Shown here: piece after piece, positions 43,536 through 51,881 of the stretch
Layout: each line of letters begins with the position of its first letter
How positions within the stretch are numbered: the stretch's first letter is position 1
NCBI GenBank assembly: GCA_018676675.1
Contig: JABHEG010000262.1
Location: 1 to 64,000, forward strand
Reading direction: 5' to 3'
From: Lentisphaerota bacterium
GTDB lineage: Bacteria; Verrucomicrobiota; Lentisphaeria; Oligosphaerales; JABHEG01
Length of the DNA: 64,000 nt
The notes under the pieces: model-generated
Databases searched by the model: none
The model's input: the letters and a program-made list of their open reading frames with translations, nothing else
Told to the model about the DNA's origin: nothing
Position numbers and translations under genes: made by a program

Positions 43536-45373
43536 TGGCAACGCGGACGTTGGTTTCGGGGTTGGGGTTGCTGCTTTTCATCGCGACGTTCGCGGCGGGA
43601 GCGGCCGATGTGGATTTCGCCGCGGCTGTGGCGAAGGCGCAGAAGGAGGAGGATCTGGGGGCGGTCAACCGGCTGTGCAATGAATGGAGCGAGGCGAAGC
43701 CGCAGGACGAACGGCCGCGGGTCATCCTGGGGCGCATCTATCTGAAGCTGGACAAGGTGGATCTGGCTGTGGAGCAATTTGAGCTGGCAGCGGAAGCCAA
43801 CCCTCTGAGTGCGGCGCCGCGTTGTGAGATCGGGAACATCTTCTTGAGGGCCGGGAAGTACGCGGATGCGATTCGGGAGTACAACCAAGCGCTCAAGATC
43901 AGCCCGAAGTTTGTTCCCGCTTTCCTGGGGAAGGCGCGTGCAAGTCTTAGACAGGGAGATGCTGAAGCAGCCTTGGTCGAAGCCCAACGTGCCGAAGGAC
44001 ACGAACCGGACGCTGTCGAGGTCAGGGCGCTTCTTGGGGAAGTGCTGTTGGCGTTGGGGGCGTTTGACGACGCGCTTGCCCAGGTGGCAGATGCCCTCCG
44101 GGAAGATGCGGAGAACCCGGATCTTCGTTACCAGCACGCGGCAGCGCTTGAGTTGAGTGGTCGCGTCGAAGAGGCACAGAAGGCCTGGAAACGCTTCCTT
44201 GAGCTCGAGCCGACGGGCGGACGGGCGGTGCGGGTAGAGAATGGCTGGGCCGTGCTAAGTCGTGAGCTGTTCCCTGCCTATCCCGATCCCGCAATCTCGC
44301 CTGACGGTCGGCACGTGGCTTTTTTCTCGTGGCCCAGTGGGATCGTCCGGGCACGCCTCGAAGCCCCTCGTGAGCGCGTCGTGATCGTGCCGCGGGAGGA
44401 CGGGTGGTTCCCAAGACACCTTTCCTGGTCTCCTGATGGCGCCGGTCTGGCTTACAATGAGTGGAAAGCCAAGCCAAAAGGAGAACGCAACAGGTATGTT
44501 GAAACGACACCGGATAGTGTCCCCGAGGACCTTGAGCTGTCCAATCAGGCTGCGAGTGGACCGGCATGGTCGCCGTCAGGCCATGAGCTCCTTTTCTTTG
44601 CCTCAAGTCAAGTGTTGCTCCTGGATCGCTCGAACGGCGAGTCACGAAAGCTCAAGCTTGTAGGCGCCCCGGGGGAGCGCCTCTACGCGGGGATAGCCAA
44701 CTACCTGCCGAACGGGAAGGGGTTAGTGGTCCCGGCGATCATCCATCCCGAGAAGACGCTTAGCCTGTGCCGTGTGGCCGAAGATACGGGAAAGGTCCTC
44801 GGTCGATTTGCCGACCTTGGTCGCGTGGTATGCGGCGCGGTGTCTGTGTCCGAGGACGGGGCCACGCTTGCCTCCATGGCCCTAAGCAAACCCAAAGGGC
44901 ACCTGATCGCGGTATCCACAACGCCGCCGTTTGTGCAGGCGGAGATGCTCGAAACGATCTATGCCTACGCCAGGGCCAGCTGGCACCCCGAAGGCAGGAT
45001 GCTCGTCACCGCCGTTCCTTACACACGCGAACGCCTTCTCGCCATCGTGCGTCTCGGCGGCCTGGATCGCCGGCCTGTCCGCATCGCCACGCAACGCACG
45101 GCCAATACTGTGTCGGTAACCGTTACGAGTCGGGCGACGGCCCCCCAGTCGGTGGACCTGCGCTGGCAGGTGTTCGACGCTGGTTCGCTCCGCTTGGGGG
45201 CACTCGGAGAGAGCGAGGAAGCGGTTGAGCTCAAGCCCGGAACGACGTTTGAGTGCAAACTGGAACTGACTCCCGAGCAGCAGGAGAGCGCCCAGACGGT
45301 CAAGGTGACCGCGCTGAATCAAGACGGAATTGGCGCGGTGAAGCTCATGGATTGGGCTGAGGAGGGCGAATGA
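43532..45373 (+). CDS. Array paralogue 11: exported TPR/beta-propeller protein (type B)
   Basis: 613 aa. Signal peptide MMATRTLVSGLGLLLFIATF then AAGAADVDF. Its head is almost the same as that of paralogue 12 in DNA, suggesting a recent duplication. TPR head LCNEWSEAKPQDERPRVILG. Propeller PAISPDGRHVAFFSWPSGIV, HLSWSPDGAGLAYNEWK, PAWSPSGHELLFFA, ASWHPEGRMLVTAV resembles paralogue 7. Near the C-terminus, VTVTSRATAPQSVDLRWQVF is encoded by a stretch (about 45118-45147) identical to one in paralogue 5 (33152-33181). It ends LNQDGIGAVKLMDWAEEGE. ATGA overlaps on both sides. Confidence 0.87.
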   Translation: MMATRTLVSGLGLLLFIATFAAGAADVDFAAAVAKAQKEEDLGAVNRLCNEWSEAKPQDERPRVILGRIYLKLDKVDLAVEQFELAAEANPLSAAPRCEIGNIFLRAGKYADAIREYNQALKISPKFVPAFLGKARASLRQGDAEAALVEAQRAEGHEPDAVEVRALLGEVLLALGAFDDALAQVADALREDAENPDLRYQHAAALELSGRVEEAQKAWKRFLELEPTGGRAVRVENGWAVLSRELFPAYPDPAISPDGRHVAFFSWPSGIVRARLEAPRERVVIVPREDGWFPRHLSWSPDGAGLAYNEWKAKPKGERNRYVETTPDSVPEDLELSNQAASGPAWSPSGHELLFFASSQVLLLDRSNGESRKLKLVGAPGERLYAGIANYLPNGKGLVVPAIIHPEKTLSLCRVAEDTGKVLGRFADLGRVVCGAVSVSEDGATLASMALSKPKGHLIAVSTTPPFVQAEMLETIYAYARASWHPEGRMLVTAVPYTRERLLAIVRLGGLDRRPVRIATQRTANTVSVTVTSRATAPQSVDLRWQVFDAGSLRLGALGESEEAVELKPGTTFECKLELTPEQQESAQTVKVTALNQDGIGAVKLMDWAEEGE

Positions 45374-47232
45374 TGGCAACGCGGACGATGGCTTCGGGGT
45401 TGGGGTTGCTGCTCCTCATCGTGACGTTTGCGGCGGCAGCGGCCGATGTGGATCTTGCCGCGGCTGTAGCGAAGGCTCAGGAGGAGGGAGATCTTGGTGC
45501 GGTCAACCGGCTGTGCAATGAATGGATCGAGGCAAAGCCTCAAGATGAGCGGCCACGACTCATCCTGGGGCGCATCTATCTGAGGCTGGACAAGGTTGAT
45601 TTAGCTGTGGAGCAGTTCGAGCTTGCCGCGGAAGCCAACCCGTTGAGTGCCGAACCGCGCTACCTGATCGGGGATGTCTTCCGGAAGGCTGGTCAACGGG
45701 AAGCGGCGGAGAAGGAGTACGACCAAGCGCTGCATATGGACCCAACGTGTTTGGCGGCACTTCTCGGGAAGGCACGGATCAAGCTGGAGCAAGGAGACGC
45801 CGAAGTCGCTTTCGCTGAGGCCCGGCAAGCACAACAGCATGCGCCCAACGACCCGAGTGTCGCCGCGCTTCTCGGCGAGACGCTCGTAGCGTTGGGCTCG
45901 ATGGAAGACGCGCTCGCCGAAGCACGAAGAGGAATAGAGCAGGCCCCCGAGAACGCCGACCCGTGGTATTGCTGTGCGCTGGCGCTGGAGTCGTTGGGAC
46001 GTACCGAGGATGCCGGGGAAGCCTGGCAGCGGTTCATCGAGTTGGAATCGGACGGTCAGCGCGCAACCAGGGTCAAGAAAGGCTGGGTCATTGTGGGCAT
46101 TGACGGGCTCTTTCCGTCGCTGACGGCTTCCGCCGGAAGCGCCGCGGTTTCGCCTGACGGCAGACACGTCGCGTTCGCCGCGAGGCCCCGGGGGATCTTC
46201 CGGGCATCCCTCGTCGACCAGGGGGAGCCTCAGCTGATCACTCCGTGCCCGGAAGGCTGGGGCCAGAGGAGCATCAGGTGGTCTCCGGATGGCTCCGAGC
46301 TTCTGTACTACGAGGCGAGCACGAGCACGAATCGTGTCAGGCGCGTAAGAGCAGCGCTGGACCAGGAACCAACGGCCGTTGATGTGCCTGGTGTGAAGAA
46401 GCTGAGCCACCCTGCGTGGTCGCCCTCCGGAGGAGAGATTCACGTGAGCTCCGCATTCACCGGGTATGTCATCGACGCTTCAACCGGCGAGAACCGCAAG
46501 TACACGATCACCAACGAAGCGGGAAAGCGCCTCTATCGCTCCGACGCCAATTACATGCCGGACGGTAAGCGACTCGTCGGCGGCCTCACCCTTCCCCGCG
46601 AGACGTCGTTTCTGTGCCTCGCACCTATCGATGCGGGAAAGGTGCTTGCCAAGCTGTATGACTACAGGGGGGGGATGCTCCCTGGGGCGGTCGCCGCGTC
46701 AGCGGACGGCACCACCATCGCTGTCACAGCCTATCACGGGACCGCGAGCGCGACGAGATACCTCGCGCTGGTGTCGGCGTTTCCGCCGTACGCTGATGCT
46801 CGGATAGGGGCGTATCACGATCCATACGCCACTCCAGGCTGGCACCCCGAAGGGCGGAAGCTCGTGGCTCGGATGGGGGGGCGTGGCCACAGCCAGCTTT
46901 CGGTCGTCCGTCTCGGCGGTCTGGACTGCCGTCCCATCGGGATCGCGATCACGCGCCAGGACGCCGGTGCGCTCTCCGCAGTGGTCACAAGCCGACGCAA
47001 TCAGGTGCAGACCGTGAGTTTGCGCTGGGAGGCGTTCGACGCTGACTCGCTGCGCTTGGGGACACCCGGAGAGAGCGAGGCCCCCGTTGAGCTCGAGCCC
47101 GAAATGGCATTTGAATGCACGCTGGAGCTGACTCCTGAGCAGAAGAAGAGCGTGCGAACGGTCAAGGTGACCGTGCTGAATCAGGATGGTGTGGGTGCGG
47201 TGAAGCTGGTGGACCGGGCGACGATGGAATAG
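45370..47232 (+). CDS. Array paralogue 12: exported TPR/beta-propeller protein (type B)
   Basis: 620 aa. Signal peptide MMATRTMASGLGLLLLIVTF then AAAAADVDL. TPR head LCNEWIEAKPQDERPRLILG. Propeller AAVSPDGRHVAFAARPRGIF, SIRWSPDGSELLYYEAS, PAWSPSGGEIHVSSA, ANYMPDGKRLVGGL, PGWHPEGRKLVARM. C-terminal domain LRWEAFDADSLRLGTPGES and LNQDGVGAVKLVDRATME: the near-invariant Trp of the DW ending is replaced and the tail is shortened. It is the last array copy; the PEGA gene follows after about 100 bp containing an 18-bp palindrome. Confidence 0.87.
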   Translation: MMATRTMASGLGLLLLIVTFAAAAADVDLAAAVAKAQEEGDLGAVNRLCNEWIEAKPQDERPRLILGRIYLRLDKVDLAVEQFELAAEANPLSAEPRYLIGDVFRKAGQREAAEKEYDQALHMDPTCLAALLGKARIKLEQGDAEVAFAEARQAQQHAPNDPSVAALLGETLVALGSMEDALAEARRGIEQAPENADPWYCCALALESLGRTEDAGEAWQRFIELESDGQRATRVKKGWVIVGIDGLFPSLTASAGSAAVSPDGRHVAFAARPRGIFRASLVDQGEPQLITPCPEGWGQRSIRWSPDGSELLYYEASTSTNRVRRVRAALDQEPTAVDVPGVKKLSHPAWSPSGGEIHVSSAFTGYVIDASTGENRKYTITNEAGKRLYRSDANYMPDGKRLVGGLTLPRETSFLCLAPIDAGKVLAKLYDYRGGMLPGAVAASADGTTIAVTAYHGTASATRYLALVSAFPPYADARIGAYHDPYATPGWHPEGRKLVARMGGRGHSQLSVVRLGGLDCRPIGIAITRQDAGALSAVVTSRRNQVQTVSLRWEAFDADSLRLGTPGESEAPVELEPEMAFECTLELTPEQKKSVRTVKVTVLNQDGVGAVKLVDRATME

Positions 47233-47249
47233 GTCGTCTGATGGCCTTG

Positions 47250-47267
47250 CCTGAGCGGCCGCTCAGG
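47250..47267. repeat. Perfect 18-bp palindrome after the array
   Basis: CCTGAGCGGCCGCTCAGG is self-complementary over 18 bp and lies 17 bp after the last array stop. It could be an operator-like site or a hairpin end of the array transcript. No T-run follows. Confidence 0.5.
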
Positions 47268-47333
47268 ACATCGGCCTACCAGCCGGTTCTCTGAGCGACA
47301 GGGCGTTGTGGTGGATTGAGGATGGTGTGGCGA

Positions 47334-48527
47334 ATGACACGTGCTGAGCTGAAAACACGGATTCTGACATGGCTCCGACAGAACGCGATCCCCCTGGCCG
47401 TGCTCGTCTTTCTGGTGGGGTGCTTTCTGGTGACGTCTTTCCGAAAGCGTTCAGAAGGGCCGCAGACGGGTGCCATACACGTTGAGAGCGTGCCGTCCCG
47501 TGCAGAGGTGTCGATCGATGGCCGGCTCTGGGGGACCGCCCCGTTGACGATTGAAGATGTTGCCTACGGCGAGCATGTGTTGCGTTTCGAGAAGCACGGA
47601 CATGAGCCGGTCAGCCGGGCTGTGACGGTATCTGAGAAGGAGCAGACGGTCAGGAGCACGCTCAAGCCCATCGTGACAACGGTGCTCCGGGTCGAGTCGG
47701 AACCGTCGGGAGCGGCCGTGCGGGTTGGGGGGGAAGAGGTCGGCTGGACGCCTGTCGTGTTGGAGGGGGTGACGCCGGGGCGCTATGAGATCCTGGTCAG
47801 GAAGGACGGCTACAAGCTCTTTCAGAAGTGGATCTCGTTGTCTCAAGGGGAGACGCGGGTACTGCCTTGCACGCTTGAGTCAAAGACCGAGGCCGTGCTG
47901 GAGGCGCGTGCTCAAGAGAGCGAGGCGAGCGTGAGGCAACTCGTTGAGCTTGCGCACCACCACATTCTCAGCAACGACTTCGGTAGAGCGGCCCCGCCTC
48001 TAGCCCGGGCTCTGGAGATGACCGCCGGTTCGGGTGAGAAGAACCGCTGGGTATTTGAGGAGATCGAGAAGCCCTACTGGGGACGTTACGAATACGGTGG
48101 CGCGGAAGCGAAGATGCGTTGCCGCGAAATGCTCGAGGACGTGCTGATCGCGGAGGTCAAAGCTCGGCCGTCACACCAGGTTGCCCGCAATCTGTTGGTA
48201 GAGCTGTTGCGCAAGGCCGGACGATGGGAACGCTTGGCGGAGGCGATGGAGGCGGGAGTCATCCCCATCGAAACGGCGAGTCCCCGTGAATTGGGGCTGT
48301 ACGGCGAGGTCATGGTGCAAGTTGGGAGAGCGGACGAGGTCTTGGACAAGATGGTCCGCAAGCACCGCCGGAACCGTGACTGCTGGGAACTCACGTACGC
48401 AATCGGCTTAGTCCACCAGCAGAACGGGGAGAAGGTGAAGGCTCGGATCAAGTTCAAGCAGGCGTTGCTGCACTGCCACAGCGACGAAGCTCGGGCGCGC
48501 ATCCAGGCAACGCTGGAGGGGCTGTAG
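47334..48527 (+). CDS. PEGA-domain membrane protein with C-terminal helical repeats
   Basis: 397 aa. One N-terminal membrane anchor (IPLAVLVFLVGCFLVTSF, about 18-35). Two tandem PEGA domains follow (about 45-115 and 118-185): IHVESVPSRAEVSIDGRLWG with APLTIEDVAYGEHVLRFEK, and RVESEPSGAAVRVGGEEVG with GVTPGRYEILVRKDGYK. The C-terminal 200 residues are helical and TPR/SEL1-like (VARNLLVELLRKAGRWERLA, YAIGLVHQQNGEKVKARIKF). PEGA domains are surface or periplasmic folds often found with Ser/Thr kinases. ATG 47334 was chosen; TTG 47316 and ATG 47322 are in-frame alternatives. Confidence 0.85.
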   Translation: MTRAELKTRILTWLRQNAIPLAVLVFLVGCFLVTSFRKRSEGPQTGAIHVESVPSRAEVSIDGRLWGTAPLTIEDVAYGEHVLRFEKHGHEPVSRAVTVSEKEQTVRSTLKPIVTTVLRVESEPSGAAVRVGGEEVGWTPVVLEGVTPGRYEILVRKDGYKLFQKWISLSQGETRVLPCTLESKTEAVLEARAQESEASVRQLVELAHHHILSNDFGRAAPPLARALEMTAGSGEKNRWVFEEIEKPYWGRYEYGGAEAKMRCREMLEDVLIAEVKARPSHQVARNLLVELLRKAGRWERLAEAMEAGVIPIETASPRELGLYGEVMVQVGRADEVLDKMVRKHRRNRDCWELTYAIGLVHQQNGEKVKARIKFKQALLHCHSDEARARIQATLEGL

Positions 48528-48944
48528 ATGGGGGCGCTCCCAGCACATGCTTTGGTTGGAGAGGCCGTGGTGGATAGAGGACTCCTGTGGTGCAGTGAGT
48601 TGCTGACGAGCTGGGCCTTCGCCAGCTATTCTGTCGCTCGTATCCGAGGTCGTGACTTTTGCCAGAGCGCATGGAGGAGCCGGTTCTCCGCAACCGGCCT
48701 GGCCGCATACGGAGATGCGGCGCCTCCAATGGTGTGTCCCCGACCAACATTCTTGTGCTCAGGAACGCTGAAGTTACACTTGAGCTGGGGGCGCCGGCTT
48801 GCTCTGCATATACGGGTGCGAGACGTGACCGCATTCTGGAGAGCGGTCGTCCTCGACCGTTTGGTGTGCGTCAGGACACGGCGGGGGACCGCCGCTCTCC
48901 AAGGGAAGCCCGTTCCGACCGGACCGGCGTTAGCGCTGAGTGGG
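48528..48944. other. Probable non-coding spacer with several palindromes
   Basis: The frame of the downstream lipoprotein stays open here, with an ATG at 48528 and GGAGGGG six bases upstream, but the translation is Arg/Cys/Trp-rich and unlike a protein N-terminus. The DNA holds inverted repeats: AGCTGG/CCAGCT near 48610-48626, GGAGCCGGTTCTCCGCAACC around 48676-48695, and a larger pair TGGAGAGCGG (about 48837) with CCGCTCTCCA (about 48892-48901). I read it as a repeat-bearing spacer, while noting that a long N-terminal extension is possible. Confidence 0.5.
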
Positions 48945-51692
48945 TTGGGGCGGTTCTGCGGCCCGTTCTGCGCTGCTCTCGGTCTGTTTCTTGTCGGGTG
49001 CTCAAAGGCCCCGCAGCGCCGGGGGCCTGCAAGAGCGGAGTGGGCCGCCTACAGCTACGAGCTACAGACACTGCGGGGCCAGGGTGACTTCAACATGTCC
49101 TTCAAGCTGACGCCGTTGACGCGGTCCGTCACGTGCCGTGCCGTCGTCAATTGCCGGGATCCGGAGACGTACTACTTCGTCGAACTGGGTGAAAAGGAGG
49201 CCTGGATTGGTCTGGTTGAGTGTGGAATCGAGCGTCGATTGGGGATAACAGGCGAGGTCCATCTGAACAAGGGGGTGGCGCACGAGGTAGTGATCAAACG
49301 TCGGAAACACGCCCTGCTGGCTGTCTTGGACGGGCGGGTTGTCGCCCAAGCCTGTGACGACACGTTGGTGGGCGGGCAGGTCGGAGTGGGAGCGCTCCGG
49401 AGTTCGGCTAAGGCGGCTGATCTCCGCGTTCAACCGGTCGCGGATCTCGATTTCGCGGATGACTTCATGCGTGCTGAGGGCGAGTTGGGGCGATGGAAGA
49501 CTGTAGCTGGACAATGGGAGATCGAGGGGCGGAGTAATCCCAGCTTGAGCGCCAATGCCTACTACGTCGTCGGCAAAGGTCGGGGCGATGCTGTGTGCAC
49601 GGTAGGGGATTGGTTCTGGGATAGCTTCCACGCAGAGGCAGCTTGTCGTCCGCTGGAGAATGCGCCATTTGGCGTGGTGCTCTGCTATAGGGGGCGGGAC
49701 TCACATTTTCTGGTTGTGTGCCGTCCCGGGGGCGCGACACCGGTGGTACAACTCGTCCGGCGGCGTGGAGGCGAGGAGGCCGTGCTGGCGGAGAAGGCGT
49801 GGCCGATAGAGCTCAGCCAGTGGGTGCAACTGGGGGTTGAGCTGAGCAACGGGTCTGTATCGGTTGCCCTCGATGGACTACCCGTGCTGACAGCCCGGGA
49901 TCCCGGGCTGTCGCACGGGTTGTTCGGACTCTACACACGTGACGCAACGGAGGGTACGTGTTTTGATGACGTCCGCGTTAGGCGGTTTCGGAGCTTCATG
50001 GATGACTTCGAGAGCGACTGTGTGGGGCGCTGGGATTGCCTGGGTGGGGCGTGGCAGCGAGTGCGAGGAGGCCAACCGGGGAGTGCTGGCGTATGGGCGC
50101 TTGGGGTCTCCTGTGAGGGCCTGGCAACGGCGGTTGCGGGCGACCGTGGATGGCGCAACTACACACTGTCGGCTGCGGTCGGGGAGCCGGGGCCGGGCCG
50201 GGCCGGACTGCTCTTCTGTTACTTAGATTCCGGCAACCACTACGCCTGCCTGTGGTATCGTGAGCGTGACGTTTTGATCACTGAATTGACCCGGACCGCA
50301 GACGGAGTGGTGACGATCATCGGCCGTTCGGAGGTGGTGCAATCAGCCGGGAGTGAGTGGCTTCGGCCAAGTGTGTGTGTTAACGATGGACACCTGATGA
50401 TGCGCATGGCTGACGAAACCGTACTCGAGGCCTTCGACACGACGTTCGAACGGGGGCGCGTTGGGTTGCTGGCCGACGGCTGCAACTCCGTCGCCTTCGA
50501 TGAAGTGCGCGTTCGGTTCAACCCGAGCCCTGCGCCTTTGCTGCCGGCGGAAGTGGCGTTCGCACATGAGCAGAGCATGTCCACCTGGGCCGGTGCAGGA
50601 TGCGACTGGACGACCTGCGCTGACATGGGAAGCGATGGGGCGGGACGCACATTCCGCTGGCATCGTGCCCATTTCCACGGGGACGTCGGGATGATGCTCT
50701 TGGCGCCGTCTCTGCAAGGCGAGAAGCAGCGTGTCACCCTCGTGATCGGGGCTGAGACGACAGCTCCGACTGACGGCATCTGCCTCGAAGTGGAGCGGGT
50801 CAGTGACCGGTGGCAGTCGACACTGTCAGGTCCTTCCGGGGTATTGCAGGGCCACGTGCTGACCGGACAGTCGAGGCTCCGGAGCGTGAGCGTGCGCTGG
50901 TCTGGCCGCTTTGTCACTGCCGCCATCAACGGGCAGGAGATCGCCCGACAGCCTGTGGACGCGGTCGACGGCGCCCGGATCGGCTTCAGTGTCATCGGTG
51001 GGACGCCGGCGTGGGACGATATACGGGTCTTCACCAACAACGTGTACAGTGAGCTCTTTCGGGAGGCGCCAACCGATTGGCGTGTAGCAGGTGGTGTATG
51101 GGAGGTGACCAACCGCTGGGAGTGCGATGACCGTTGGTCCTTTTTCTCGGGCTGCAGTGAAGCTCTGGCCGCAGTGTGGAACAAGCAGTGCTTTGCCGGG
51201 GATTTGGTCGTCGAGTTCTACGCTGGGATCAAGATGAACAGCGACCGCGGAGACGCGTACCAGTACGCGAGCGACATCAACGTGACGATCTGCGGGGACG
51301 GACAGGATCTGACCAGCGGCTACAGCTTCCTCTTCGGCGGATGGGATGATACAGCGACGGCGATCGTGCGCCAAGACAAGGTCATGGCACGAACAGGCAA
51401 GGTCGTGATCCCTCGCGAAAAGGGGATCCATCGACACTGGTTCTACGTCCGCGTAACCAAACGCGGCGGCGAGTTGAGTTTCAGTGTCGATGGAAGACTC
51501 GTTCACACCTACACTGATCCGGAACCGCTCCCCGATGGGCAGGTCGCGATCTGGACACACAACAACGGACTCATGGTTGCCAGGGTTCGGGTATCACACG
51601 AGGGAGTGACACCCGCTGCAGCTATCGCCCGGGAGCCGGGCCGTGGGACGCGGTGCATCTATGATGTACTGCCGAGGCTGCCGGAGCCGTGA
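48945..51692 (+). CDS. Large lipoprotein with several LamG/concanavalin-like domains
   Basis: With the TTG at 48945 the 915-aa product has a textbook lipoprotein signal, MGRFCGPFCAALGLFLVGCS, with the lipobox Cys at residue 19. At least four repeated beta-sandwich units follow: LADLDFADDFMRAEGELGRW-type openings recur as FMDDFESDCVGRWDCLGGAW and ELFREAPTDWRVAGGVWEVT. Unit ends such as GLYTRDATEGTCFDDVRVRR, GLLADGCNSVAFDEVRVRF and FSVIGGTPAWDDIRVF mark the domain borders. This is the pattern of DUF1080/LamG-like sugar-binding folds; no catalytic motif was recognised. A longer in-frame version from 48528 is possible. It lies downstream of the PEGA gene, near the array, so it may be the outer-membrane part of the same system. 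Confidence 0.75.
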   Translation: MGRFCGPFCAALGLFLVGCSKAPQRRGPARAEWAAYSYELQTLRGQGDFNMSFKLTPLTRSVTCRAVVNCRDPETYYFVELGEKEAWIGLVECGIERRLGITGEVHLNKGVAHEVVIKRRKHALLAVLDGRVVAQACDDTLVGGQVGVGALRSSAKAADLRVQPVADLDFADDFMRAEGELGRWKTVAGQWEIEGRSNPSLSANAYYVVGKGRGDAVCTVGDWFWDSFHAEAACRPLENAPFGVVLCYRGRDSHFLVVCRPGGATPVVQLVRRRGGEEAVLAEKAWPIELSQWVQLGVELSNGSVSVALDGLPVLTARDPGLSHGLFGLYTRDATEGTCFDDVRVRRFRSFMDDFESDCVGRWDCLGGAWQRVRGGQPGSAGVWALGVSCEGLATAVAGDRGWRNYTLSAAVGEPGPGRAGLLFCYLDSGNHYACLWYRERDVLITELTRTADGVVTIIGRSEVVQSAGSEWLRPSVCVNDGHLMMRMADETVLEAFDTTFERGRVGLLADGCNSVAFDEVRVRFNPSPAPLLPAEVAFAHEQSMSTWAGAGCDWTTCADMGSDGAGRTFRWHRAHFHGDVGMMLLAPSLQGEKQRVTLVIGAETTAPTDGICLEVERVSDRWQSTLSGPSGVLQGHVLTGQSRLRSVSVRWSGRFVTAAINGQEIARQPVDAVDGARIGFSVIGGTPAWDDIRVFTNNVYSELFREAPTDWRVAGGVWEVTNRWECDDRWSFFSGCSEALAAVWNKQCFAGDLVVEFYAGIKMNSDRGDAYQYASDINVTICGDGQDLTSGYSFLFGGWDDTATAIVRQDKVMARTGKVVIPREKGIHRHWFYVRVTKRGGELSFSVDGRLVHTYTDPEPLPDGQVAIWTHNNGLMVARVRVSHEGVTPAAAIAREPGRGTRCIYDVLPRLPEP

Positions 51693-51881
51693 CGTCGGCA
51701 GTCGGCTGGAGTGGGTGGGGTCAGGGGGAAGGCGGGAGGAGGGGGCGGAAGCAGTCAGATTCCCGCAGTTGCGCCTCCGACCACCATGCCCCATATTGCG
51801 ATGAGAATGGACCGGCAGGAAGGTCAGCGCCGTGCTGGTACCCCAACGCTTGACTATCTGAACTGCACGGAGTGACAGATC

